Positions 1 to 12,018 of a stretch of DNA of 64,000 nt are shown here, piece by piece. Both the position numbers and the translations under genes were made by a program. Origin of the DNA: Euryodendron excelsum (lineage: Eukaryota; Streptophyta; Magnoliopsida; Ericales; Pentaphylacaceae); contig CM065394.1 of NCBI GenBank assembly GCA_033060915.1, positions 20,353,501 through 20,417,500 on the forward strand, read 5' to 3'. Position 1 is the first letter of the stretch. The number at the start of each line of letters is the position of its first letter. The notes beneath the pieces are model-generated. The model was not told the origin of the DNA, searched no databases, and saw only the letters and a list, made by a program, of their open reading frames with translations.

Positions 1-266
1 ATAAACAATTCAATTCTAAGGTATCTAGCTTTAGTTTTTAATTCGTAAGCAGCAATTATTTATAAATTACAACCCCTGCACTCGCGTTTGTGTCTGATTT
101 GAATTAAAGGTTAAACATGTTGCAGTTGTGCTGCATGTGAACATACGTCTGCATCTTTGCTTTTTGCCTACATGCATGTTGTTTTTGTTCATGATAAAGT
201 TGATTTGAGCATGCTATATGCAAGTAGCTTTTAACTTCACTGATTATTGTCTTCCTTCTTGTGCAG

Positions 267-1037
267 GCTATATTCTCTGATGATTCGGATGACAACGACG
301 ATAGTTCTAGTCTCAACCAAGTGGAAGATCCCCAAAACAAAATTGAAGCTGCTAATACAACTTTAAATCGTCTAATAGCAGATGACTTTTTGGAATCCTT
401 GGGTAAAGAACTGGGCCTTGAGGTTCCGCCTGATCTGTCATATTCAGAAAACAAAGCTAGGACACCAGCTAGTCCAGAGGAAACTGTTAATGCCACCAAG
501 GAAAATGGCCCATTTGAAAGTAGGCCTTCATCCACCCTTACTACTATTAGTAGGACTTCCATAAATCAGGAGGTGCCAGAAAGCAAACCATGTCAAATGT
601 TTAATGCTGTAGAGGGTGGATCTCGTAATGATGAGTTAACTACTAGTAATGCATGCAGAAGTGATAGCAACATAATGGGGACTAAAGTTGAACTTGGCAA
701 AGTGGCTCAAGTGGATAGGAATGCGAAAACTCCCTCAGGCCAGCACAGAAACTGGAGCAGCAGTTCATCAGAAGATGAAAGGAGTAGAAAACACTCGAGG
801 CGTCATAGGCATAGAAGCAATAACTCCGATAGTGATATGTTCGATTCATCTGATGATTATCAAGATCGACACCATTCAAGGTCTAAAGGGAGAAAGAAGG
901 GATCCTCTAGGGAAAAGAGTAGTGGCAGAAAACACTCAAACAACCGTAAGCGTGGAAGAGGGGACTCTCCCATCAGATCTTCTCGTTGTCGTACTGAGAA
1001 AGAATACAGAGAAGCCAAGAGGGAGAAACGAAGATAG
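267..1037 (+). CDS. TGH: TOUGH-like G-patch/SURP splicing factor, last exon (partial)
   Basis: This is the C-terminal 256 codons of a plant protein whose upstream exons lie outside the window. The exon opens right after a pyrimidine-rich tract ending in TGTGCAG, in the frame that starts AIFSDDSDD. That acidic motif, followed by [20 protein letters not shown], matches what I recall of TOUGH (TGH), a G-patch/SURP protein linked in Arabidopsis to splicing and microRNA processing. The remainder is low complexity: a serine run, then SR/RS, HRHR and KKGSSREK stretches ending in KREKRR. This is typical of nuclear RS-type proteins that bind RNA or spliceosome partners. The stop is TAG at 1035-1037. 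The G-patch and SURP domains would lie upstream and cannot be seen, so the name rests on the tail alone. Confidence 0.8.
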   Translation, partial: AIFSDDSDDNDDSSSLNQVEDPQNKIEAANTTLNRLIADDFLESLGKELGLEVPPDLSYSENKARTPASPEETVNATKENGPFESRPSSTLTTISRTSINQEVPESKPCQMFNAVEGGSRNDELTTSNACRSDSNIMGTKVELGKVAQVDRNAKTPSGQHRNWSSSSSEDERSRKHSRRHRHRSNNSDSDMFDSSDDYQDRHHSRSKGRKKGSSREKSSGRKHSNNRKRGRGDSPIRSSRCRTEKEYREAKREKRR

Positions 1038-2440
1038 GAAGATGGAGGAAGAGATTCAACTTTCTTACACCGTCCAAATTTGACGTCTTCATGGCAAGGA
1101 AGAATTGGAATTGTAAAAGCTCATTGAAGAATCAACCATTCAATTTGAAGGGTAGTTTAACTCTGCAAGTGGAACATGATGTGGCCTTTTTATTGGTGGT
1201 TTGGAGAGCAGCTGCCGGAGGTTAGACGACGGGAGTTCTTTTATCTTTCTCTGATGCTGTTTTGAGGGCTTTGCACTTTGTTTATAGTAACTGATGGCAT
1301 GCCTGTAGCTAATGGGGTAGAAAATGCAATGCCTGTGTTTTCTGGATACAGAACCCCGTGAGAGTACTTACAGTTAACAGAAGTAATGCTGGCTAAGGAA
1401 GGTCAAATATACTTTTTAACTGCTACTGTATAAATTGAGTGCTGAACATTTGTAAATTTACTCTCGATGGATCGATGGGTGATTTTTATTACTAGATGGA
1501 AGTATAGCTTTGTTGATGATGCTCTCTGCAAAAATTTTAAAAAAATTTCTCCTATTTTACATTTTTTGTCTTAATTTTCATTTGGAGTTGTATTAAAGGC
1601 TCATTCTTAAAATATGTACAATCTCCCTCTTTCTGTGGTCAGAGATCCTAGTGAGGATCGGAGGAAGCTCTAAACTATTGAAAGTGAGGTCATGTCCATT
1701 AAGCATGTCTTGACAGAAAGGCAGTAGTAATTAATTTTTTTTTTTTTTTTTTACTTAGAACAGTAATAAGTGAGTTTGGGTATTTTTGCCGTGCATTGAA
1801 CCATAACCAGACAGGTTAAGTAAACTCATGGTAATTGTCCCAAGAAGATAAATCTGTGTATATCTATACACACATAGATATAAACATCCATATATATATA
1901 GAGAGAGGGAGTACAAACCAAGGCCATGTATGCTGAAATAGTACCTATGTATTTTGTATCAAATACATATATTAGAATGGTACAAAGAAAAAATTAAGGA
2001 ACTTGCAAATTTGAAGATATCCCATTTCTGGGTATAAATTGGCTGAGAAAATATGAGAAAACTTGGGGCTCCAGAACGAGGGAAGATCACCTACATTTGG
2101 TTTTCAGGTGCATATATAGATGTGAGAAGTTTCTGATAGTTTGCATATATATATATATATATGATAGCAAAAACTGGTCCAAGTTTTAATATAAAGAAAC
2201 CTTTTTGTGTACGTACCCTTATAGTGCCTGGTTAACTTTCACACTCCGTGCATGCATGCATGCAACGTAAGTCTATGAATATGATGGCTCCACCGCCCTA
2301 ATTAGTGGATCAGTGGCTCAAAACCCAAGACGTGCTATAGCTGAACTTCCAATCGCTAGCATCTTCAACTAAAAATATACTCCCTTGTTTCTTGCTCACC
2401 AATTGTTCAATTAAATTGTAGAACTGTATAGCCACCAAAC

Positions 2441-2474
<34 letters not shown>

Positions 2475-4270
2475 CATCAACCAGCCAACAAACGACCAAA
2501 CTTATATGTATGTCAATTTGACCAAGCTTTTCGCGGTCTGCGTTTTTGTTTAACCTAACGTTCTTAATTGCTTTTCGCATTCCAGTTAGTTGTTGACTCT
2601 TGCCATATAAGCCCAAATAGAGACTCATCACTCAAAAGTTGTAGTATATATTAAAGAGAGTTTTATCCACGAGCTCTCCTAGCTTGTTCCATATATTAGG
2701 GGCTTTTGATATTTGGGAAGCAACTTCTTTACGTTGATGATACCTTTTTTTTTTTTTTTTTTTTTTAAAACTACCAGTCAAAATTTGTTTTGGCCGTAAA
2801 GGGAGTGAGATTGAACTACTAGTCTCATAGTCCCCTCTACCTTGTGTATTTGGGGTTAACTCACATAAATCGGGTAGTGTGAAAGCGTTAATTTAAAAAA
2901 ATTATAGGGCCGAGAGTGATTACATTATTTTTTATTTTAATATGTTTAAAATTTGTGTTATTAAATATGTCATAACATTTTTATTACTCGTTTCTACACC
3001 AGAATATTTTTTTATGTTTAATATATAATCAAGTATAAATTAAAGAAATTGACAACTTGGCTCATTAATTATTGCTTTTAATTTGGATGTGACTTTTCTT
3101 TCTAGTCACATTTTAAGTCTCAACATTTGTATAAACACCATAACAACACACATAGTAATCAATTATTCGTTTAAATTAAAATTTAAGAATTTAACCATCT
3201 AAGTTCACGAATTTAACAAGAATTACCTTTCAATTCACCAATTTAAGGATTAGAGGACAGTTTGTTTACCTAATTAAAATGATTATGTGACTTAAGTTTG
3301 ACGGCTTTAAATAACACAAGAATCAATTGTTTCTTCTATGCAAACAATATTAAGTCGGAGCGAATTAGTTAATGTTACAAAGGTTAAGTATTATGTTACA
3401 CTCACGTTCTATTGCACTATTTGGATAAAGGTGGAAATGACTTCCTTATCCCTCTCCTTTAGATATTTAGCAATCAAGCAGGGATCATATGTTTGGAATT
3501 GCGTAAACGGTTTAGGGGCAATTTGTTCATTTGCTACATAGTTACCCTTTATATATTTTTATCCTTTGCCTAAATTTAACGCAATAGGGCTACTCGTCCA
3601 AACATGACGTTAAAAACAGAGTCGAGAAATTCTTTTTCCCGCATCTAGATACTACTTGCATTTCATACTATCACCTCCTCTCATTCCCGAAACAAACGTA
3701 ACACAAACATTCATGAAACAAATGTGAGTAATGCTCTACATTTGTTTATAATTTCCATGTAAAATGATGTAGCTTTTTTTACTGTTTGTAATTTTTTATT
3801 TTAAATAAAAAACACCTACCATTTAGACTTATAACTTTTAGAATAAAACTTCTATAAGAGAATATTTTTTTTTTAGGACAGTTTGCAGTTTTTTCATCTC
3901 AAATAAAAGGCTTCAATGTTTTAGTTCATAATTTTAAAAACATCATTTTTACAAGATTTTCTCAGAGTTATGGTATATAACTTCCGTAAGCAAGAAAACA
4001 CAGAGAGAGAGAGAGAGAGAGAGAGAATCTCAGCCCACTGGTCCATTGTTCTATACAATACTTCTTAGCAATTTTGCTGTCAGTCTCTTGCATCCAATAT
4101 TAATATATTACATATATATCTCTATATATACAAATATATCCACTTGAAAGAATCAGAATTTTGGTCGGCATGTTCTGTTTTTTTTAGCTTCACAGTTCCC
4201 ATATAGAGAGGAATTGACCAATTCCTGTACAGACCCATATGAGAAATCCACTTGTGAAGCACTGGGCTGT
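1038..4270. other. TOUGH-like 3' UTR and AT-rich intergenic spacer
   Basis: The first 400-600 bases are probably the 3' UTR of the upstream gene. After that I see no convincing gene. The spacer holds T-rich runs near 1735 and 2744, a (TA)n near 2147-2160, a (CT)n near 2446-2470 and a (GA)n near 4001-4026. Two adjacent blocks at about 3770-3870 and 3880-3985 look like an old imperfect duplication. Short open frames here lack coding character. Confidence 0.6.
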
Positions 4271-5014
4271 CCTTGCTATGCATTCCACTGTCTGTAGCTC
4301 TGTTATCCACTTGTTCTCCCAGCTTGTGGCTGACCCTCTAGAAGACTTTACTCTTGTGTTTTTCTTCTTGTTTCTTTTTATTTGTTTTGTGTTTTTCGTT
4401 TCTGAAGTAGTTGAATTGGTACATTGGGGTTTAGATTTGAATACCCAAGTGCACGTTTTCAGCGTGTTGCTTTCTAACTACAAGTCAAAGGTCTTGAGGC
4501 AACAAAGATATTAGGCTAAGGCTGAAGACCTACTGGTTGATGCTGTTTCATTGAGACCCCTAACTCTTTTTTGTGATATTTATATATGTATCTCTATATA
4601 TTGTGCATATTCTGACTTCTGATCGGCTTCTTGAGCTTCTTGGGTCTTTGTCTTCGTTTTATCTTATGTCATTTTGTGTTTTCCTAACGTTGGAAAGCTT
4701 CAAGATTTTGGTTGAACTTTTTCCTCTATAGTTCTCACACTTTATTTTCAAATTGTTTACAATTTTTGTTTAGTTCATGGAAGCTTTCTCTCAGACTATT
4801 TGAATTTGGTTCATTGAGTCTTGACTTGGGTTAATTTTCTGAAATTTACCTGTTCTTTTGGAATCTGGTTCTGAAAATCTGTTGGTACTGAATGTGATTC
4901 AAAAGCTTGAATCTTTTAGCAGAGCAACCTACTCTGAAGTAAATTTAGTCCCTTCCAGTGGGTTTTGCTCTGTTTTTCTAAGACATTTGGATGTGAAGCT
5001 GATCATTGGAGAGA
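4271..5014 (+). promoter_or_regulatory. 5' leader/promoter-proximal region of flippase copy 1
   Basis: This stretch is clearly related to 36914-37646 in front of copy 2. Shared blocks include CCTTGCTAT...ATTCCAC, GAAGTAGTTGAAT, a long CACGTTTTCAGCGTGTTGC block near 4453, and the sequence just before the ATG. The duplication therefore included the leader. The tract just upstream of 4982 ends in TTTCTAAG in copy 1 and TTTCTGAAG in copy 2. It could be the acceptor of a 5' UTR intron, but I could not fix a donor. The transcription start is not determined. Confidence 0.5.
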
Positions 5015-8000
5015 ATGACTGGTGGTAGGAGGAGAAAGCAGCATTTGGGCAGAATCCATTCTATCTCCGTTGGGAGACCATCTTTCAATGGCGAGCACTC
5101 ACAGATTGGAGGACCTGGGTTTTCAAGAGTAGTCTTTTGCAATGACCCTGAATGCATTGAAGCCACTTCTCTCAACTATGGAACCAATTATGTCAGAACT
5201 ACGAAGTTCACTCCTGCAACATTTGTTCCCAAAGCATTGTTTGAACAATTCAGGCGGGTGGCCAATGTATATTTCCTCATCTGCGCCATTTTGTCTTTCA
5301 CGCCGCTCTCGCCTTACTCCGCTGTCAGTACTGTACTTCCTTTTGTCCTTGTGGTTGGAGTGACAATGGGCAAAGAGCTCCTTGAAGACTGGAGGAGGAA
5401 AAGGCAGGTAACAGAAGTTGGTGTTTCTGTCAGATTTTTTTCCGTCAATGGATCTGTTTAGATATCGGTTTCTTGGTTTATCGTCACTTCATGTCTGTAT
5501 TCTGACCTAAAGTCCTCGATTCCTACGCTAACCGGGAAGCAAGATTGATATGCATATGCGTACTAGCTGTGTAAAGTTTTAAACTTGAAACAAATTTGAC
5601 CTACTTCAGATTGGTCACTGAAGATGAATAATCCTACCAACATTGTGTGTTTGTGGAAAATTTATGTGTTTCTACAGTTAGTAATTAGGAAGTAATATAT
5701 TTCATCGAAGAGGTGAAGTAGGTTTATGAAATTGTAGATTAATATTAAGAAAAAAGAAACAGGAAAAAGGAAGGTTAGAGTAGTCTTCAAACAATGTGGA
5801 TGTCTGGGATTCTATGTCTTGGATATGAATCTGTGACTTAAGTTGATAAGTATTGTTTATGCTACTCTTGGGGTTGTTCTTGAAAGAATCTCCGTCTCAA
5901 GATGGAAAGGGTTTATGGACAAAGTTTGGTATGTGTCATACACAATAGTTATGGTGAAGGAAGAGGGGGCACTAATTGCTTCTTTGTACTGCCTTTATGT
6001 GTCAAATTTTTTATTACCTTCTTAATTTGTTAGTTTTATTTATGTATTATAAAAAAGAAAAAACAGCTTTGTTTTTCTCAGCCTGTGTCATGCTTAGTGT
6101 TATATCTTTCAGAAATGAGGGTTGTCGTATGCAGAGGGCCAACGTAGAACTTATAATCATATATTTTGAACATGGATTCTATATAAGATTTTCCTGGTTA
6201 GGGCATTACCTAAAAGAAGTTTGCTTACTCGATTGTTTTGGTACTTAATTGAGGATGCAACTTTACAGGGAGCTGACAGACAAAAAAAAAAAACAAATGA
6301 GGAAAGATCCTCATGTCCATGCCATGTAGTCGTGTTAAGGGCTTGTTGAGATAAGTTTAGTACAAGATAGATTTATTTGAAGTAAGGAAACATAGAGCAT
6401 TATCTGGTTTAAATTCGTTTTTTTTCAATCTAATTGTCATTGTATCTGCATACTTTCAAAAGTAAATGGAAACTGCAGTGTCAACAACAGGTCCTAGAGC
6501 TTCCATTTTTCTTTTCATTAGTCTAATCTTTAGTCCTAGTTTCTTCATGATCTGGAATTGGTTGGATACCTCCTCCCAGTCATTCTGTTTCATCTATTTG
6601 TTTCCAAAATGCAGTGTATTTCTCTATTTCTTTGTAATTTTCTACCCTTATTATCTAGTTTCTGGGAATTGTCAGGATATTGAGGTGAACAACCGTAGTG
6701 TTAAAGTGCACCATGGTGATGGCATTTTTGATAATACTAGATGGATGAATTTAAGAGTTGGAGATGTAATAAAGGTGGAAAAGGATGAATTTTTTCCTGT
6801 AGATCTCATCCTACTTTCGTCAAGTTATGATGAAGCGCTTTGCTATGTTGAGACCATGAACCTTGATGGAGAAACCAATTTGAAACTAAAACAAGCACTA
6901 GAAGTGACTTCAAACTTAAATGAGGACTCTAGGTTCCAAAAATTCAAGGCTGTCGTTAGATGTGAGGACCCAAATGCAAATTTGTATTCTTTTGTTGGGA
7001 GTTTGGAAATTGAAGAACAACAGTACCCTCTTACGCCTCAGCAGCTTCTGCTAAGAGACTCGAAGCTAAAGAACACAGATTACATCTATGGAGTGGTCAT
7101 CTTCACAGGTCATGAGACAAAGGTTATTCAAAATTCAACAGCACCCCCTTCAAAGAGAAGCAAAATTGAGAGAAGAACTGATAAACTTATCTACTTGTTG
7201 TTTTCTGTTTTGGTTCTGATGTCCTTTGTTGGTTCAATTTTCTTTGGAATTGCAACCAGGGAGGACCTGGAAGATGGCTTGATGACAAGATGGTACCTTA
7301 GACCTGATGATACAACAATTTATTATGATCCAAAACGAGCATCAATTGCAGCAGTTTTGCACTTTTTGACTGCAGTGATGCTCTATAGTTACTTAATCCC
7401 CATTTCTTTATATGTTTCGATAGAAATTGTCAAAGTTCTTCAGAGTGTTTTCATCAACCAAGATTTACACATGTACTACGAGGAAGGTGATAAGCCAGCA
7501 AGAGCACGTACCTCGAATTTGAATGAAGAGCTTGGCCAAGTTGACACAATACTTTCTGATAAGACTGGAACCTTGACTTGCAACTCAATGGAATTTATAA
7601 AGTGTTCGGTGGCAGGGACAGCTTATGGCCGTGGAGTTACAGAAGTTGAGTGGGCTCTGGCTAGGAGAAAAGGGTCACCTTCAGATCAGGAGGTAACTGA
7701 TGAAGGAGCCCCCGTAGAGGGTTTCCCTGAAACAGAGCCATCCATTAAAGGGTTTAATTTTATGGATGAAAGGATCATAAATAGCAACTGGGTTAATGAG
7801 CCTCGGTCAGATGTGATCCAGAAGTTCTTCAGGTTATTGGCTATCTGCCATACTGCCATACCTGAAGTTGATGAAGAAACACGTGGAATTTCATATGAAG
7901 CGGAATCACCAGATGAGGCAGCTTTTGTGATTGCAGCGAGAGAACTTGGCTTTGAATTTTTTGAGAGGTCCCAAACAAGCATCTCACTGCATGAGATAGA

Positions 8001-9246
8001 TCCTATGTCGGGAAGGAAGGTTGAAAGGTCAGTTATTTCACTATGAAGTGCTACAATTATTTATTGTCATTGAACTTTTGCTGATCTTTTATTTTCAAAG
8101 CCATGTTACACATTATGAATTTGTATGTGTTCATAGAACATTCTCTTGCACTTTTGCAGGTTTTATAAACTTTTGAATATCTTGGAGTTCAGTAGCTCAA
8201 GAAAGCGGATGTCTGTGATCATAAGAGATGATGAAGGAAAGCTACTACTCCTTTGTAAAGGTGCAGACAGGTTCGCAAAATGGATAATCAATTTAAATCC
8301 CTTATGTCTAATAAAATTTGGCTTAGGATCTCTTCAATTTGGTCTCTTTGTAAGAGTAATATAGCAATTGTTGATTAATGAAATGTTTGTATTTGCAATT
8401 CTTATAAAAAAATGGCTAAAATCATGTGGGTTCTTTACTTTTATCTTTTTGTTCCTTTGGGGCAACATAATATTTTACAAATCCACTCAAAGGGTCAAGG
8501 GTTGCATTTGAAATCCAGGAACCACCTCATCCACATGGTAGTCAAGCAATGCTTTTATTTGTTTCACTGATCTTAGTCTGGAGACTCTGGACACTGGAGT
8601 TCTGGCCATCACCACTCTCTATTTAAGGGTTCAACACCTGGATATAATCTTTGTTATTAAAGTTCCTTAGATCTAATATTGATTTTTACTTCAACACCTC
8701 ATCAGGTTTTGTTTTCTCAAGCAGCGTCATGTTTGAAAGACTTGCAAAGAGTGGAAGAGAATTTGAAGAGCAGACTAAGGAGCATATTAGTGAGTATGCT
8801 GATGCTGGATTGAGGACCTTGGTACTTGCATATCGTGAACTTGATGAGGATGAATACAATGAATTCCATGAGGCATTTACTGCAGCCAAAAACTTAGTCA
8901 GTGCAGATCGCGAGGAAATAATTGAGACAGTTGCAGAGCAGATTGAGAAAGATTTGATTCTTCTTGGTGCTACAGCTGTTGAAGATAAACTGCAACATGG
9001 GGTACGTCTCAATAAAAGACGGTGCTCGAATACAACATTGAACTGAAATAACTCAATTTAATCATAGCATTTTAGAGTATCTATCAGTCTTTTAAGTGTG
9101 GAAAGTTTTTTCTTTTCTTTCCTCTTCTTATTGGAGGGGACGGGGAGTCAAAGTAGATGTTCATCAGCAAAATGGATTTGAAAACTTTGAAATAACTTCA
9201 TTTTTGAATTCCAACATATATTCAATTTCGTGCTACATTACAAACT

Positions 9247-9324
<78 letters not shown>

Positions 9325-11970
9325 CATGAAATATATTATTGAAAGGCATTTTTTTGAGATATCGGGTATTGATTCTTTGATTCATGATACTGTCAGTGAT
9401 ATTGTGAGTGTTATTACTATCACTAATATATTTTTTTTGGTTTGTTGGAATAGGTTCCTGAATGCATTGACAAGCTTGCACAAGCTGGTATAAAAATATG
9501 GGTTTTGACAGGAGATAAGATGGAGACTGCAATTAATATTGGGTATGATTAGTGGATATGACTTTCCACATCATTAGACTGTGAAGTTTATTTGTCTTAA
9601 CATTTCTGACTTTTAAGTTGAATTTTGCAGTTTTTCCTGTAGCTTACTTAGAGAAGGAATGAAACAAATAATAATAAACTCAGAGGCACCAGGATTTAAA
9701 GCACTGGAGAAAGCTGGAAATGAATCTGCAATCAATGAGGTTAATCTACTTCTTCTTCCTCCTCACATTTGAGGAAATCTATGGCAAGGGTGGCAATGGA
9801 AATCTTTTTGGAAAAGTAAGAAATTTAATAAAAAGTACAAGAGTGGGCGCAAGCCGCGTATCCATATGATGTACACAAAGAGTGTGTTACTATGCAAAAA
9901 CTCAAATAGCTCCTATATATCCATAGGGAAGTGAAATTCCCTCAAAACATCTATAAACGAGTGAAAGGTGATTTCCCCTTGAACAAAAAATGCAATAAGA
10001 CAAGCAACAACCCTTTCATGCTATACACAGGACATTCCTTCCCTTCAAAAGATCTTCTATTCCTTCTCTTCAGGTGCACCATATCATACAGGGGATCCAC
10101 CTCCCAAGCTTTGTGATCTCGCACCTAGGACAGGTAGCGATGGAAATCCTAAACGAATTCATATAAGAAAAAAGATTTTAACTTTGTCCCCATGCCTTGT
10201 TGAATAAATGCAAGCCTTTTAAGTTTAACTGAAATAAGGCGACTTATATGCTATTAATATAATGTTCTTGTATTACACAACCATGGCCTATGAATTTATA
10301 TAGCAGAGTTACCAGTATCTATATGACACAGGAATATTTAGTCTCATAGGGAAATCCATGTCCAATGAATGATATCCATTTATAACACTGCTCTGGGTAC
10401 ACTAACTTTTCAGATGGTAAACATTTTTTGAACTTTAACAAAATAGATCTCCACAATGTTTAGATGATATTTAGGTAAGAAACTTTTCTCATACTCCATT
10501 TGATAGATGAAAAAACATAGTGAGAAAGAAAGAAATACTTGATCTATCTTTTCTTTCTTACAACTCAATGATCAGCTGTAGCAGTAGGTAGATCCAATAT
10601 TCTCTTGATGGTTTTCCCCTTTCTTTCATTTTCTTCATTTCTTGCCTTGTTCCCCAGTTATGACCCATAAAAGAATGAAAAGCTAATGGGAGAGCTTAAA
10701 TGCTAATACGAAACAACCAATATCACTAGATATTGTAATGCATAAAATATGCCTTTTTCATTAGTACCCCAATTTAAAGATTTACATCACATTATCAGTT
10801 TGATTTTGTACTTGTGATACAAAAGTGGAGCTTGTCAGAGTTTCATGGCTTCTAGTTCTTCTAAACCAGGTTGAACCCCTCCATTTACATTCAAACCCAT
10901 CCAGTTGCTGCTTCTCCACCCACAGCTATATGTACAGTGTAAAAAATTCATTTTCTCAGTGCATGTATTGTAAGATGAATCCAAAGCATGCAATGTTTAC
11001 ATGTCTCCTGTGGATATCCGGCATGGAAACCACAAAAATAATGATATACAACAGCTTTCTGTGTCCAATATGAAATGTAATGCTTCTTCTAAATACCCAA
11101 AAATGTTAAAATGGACTGCCTTTCTCAGACACTTTTTTTAGCATGGTAAGTTGTAACAGTTTGACAAATATTGCAAAGCTTTTAACTTCTAAGTTTGGTG
11201 GGTTTTGGTTGATTCTTCAGGCGTCAAAAGCAAATGTACTCCATCAAATAGAGGAGGGGAAGGAACTGCTTACTGTATCAAGTGAAAGCTCTGAGGCGTT
11301 GGCTTTAATTATAGATGGAAAGTCGCTCACTTATGCTTTGGAGGATGATGTGAAGGGCATGTTTCTTGAACTTGCCATCGGTTGTGCATCTGTCATTTGC
11401 TGTCGTTCATCACCAAAACAGAAAGCACTTGTGAGTTGCATTTTTTCCCGTTAAGTAGAAAAGATACATTTCTAGTTGCTCGTTCTTTTGTCGTTTTCTA
11501 TTTTTATCCAGAATATTATTTTGCACTTGTGAGTTATGTTATGTTTACCAGAAATAAAAAAAGATGAACATCTTCTTGCTTGTTCCTTTTCTTTTTTATC
11601 TGTTTTTTTTTGGTATTTTAAGCGATGATTTCATTTTTCAGTGGACAGGCATCATGATTACTTTCACCCACAAAAATATATAATAAATGCAGTTTGGTGT
11701 CAGCTTTTGTACAACACATTCAAGCCAATTATGCACTGAAAAGAGTTTGGTCAATCAAAAATAGCGCCGTGCCTTAAACCTTGTAAACAGTCAATAAAAG
11801 CCTGTGTGCAGAGACAAGCAGCCAAATATGCTTCTTTTCCATTTTATTTTTCTATGAGCATCACTATCAGGAAAGCACATTTTATCATAGCTTGATGAAC
11901 AAGAACTTGTTTCTTAAAGCCTCATCCGCGGGGGTGGGGGGTGGGGGGGGGGGGGGGGGGGGGGGGGGGT

Positions 11971-12018
<48 letters not shown>

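Noticed and set aside
6466..8046. 526-codon gene starting at 6466
   Set aside because: The first 70 codons are intron 1 of flippase copy 1; the exon begins at 6676 after TTGTCAG.
9096..9532. Frames encoding Arg-Glu or Ser-Leu dipeptide repeats
   Set aside because: They are translations of the (GA)n microsatellite in intron 4; exon 5 is read in a different context.
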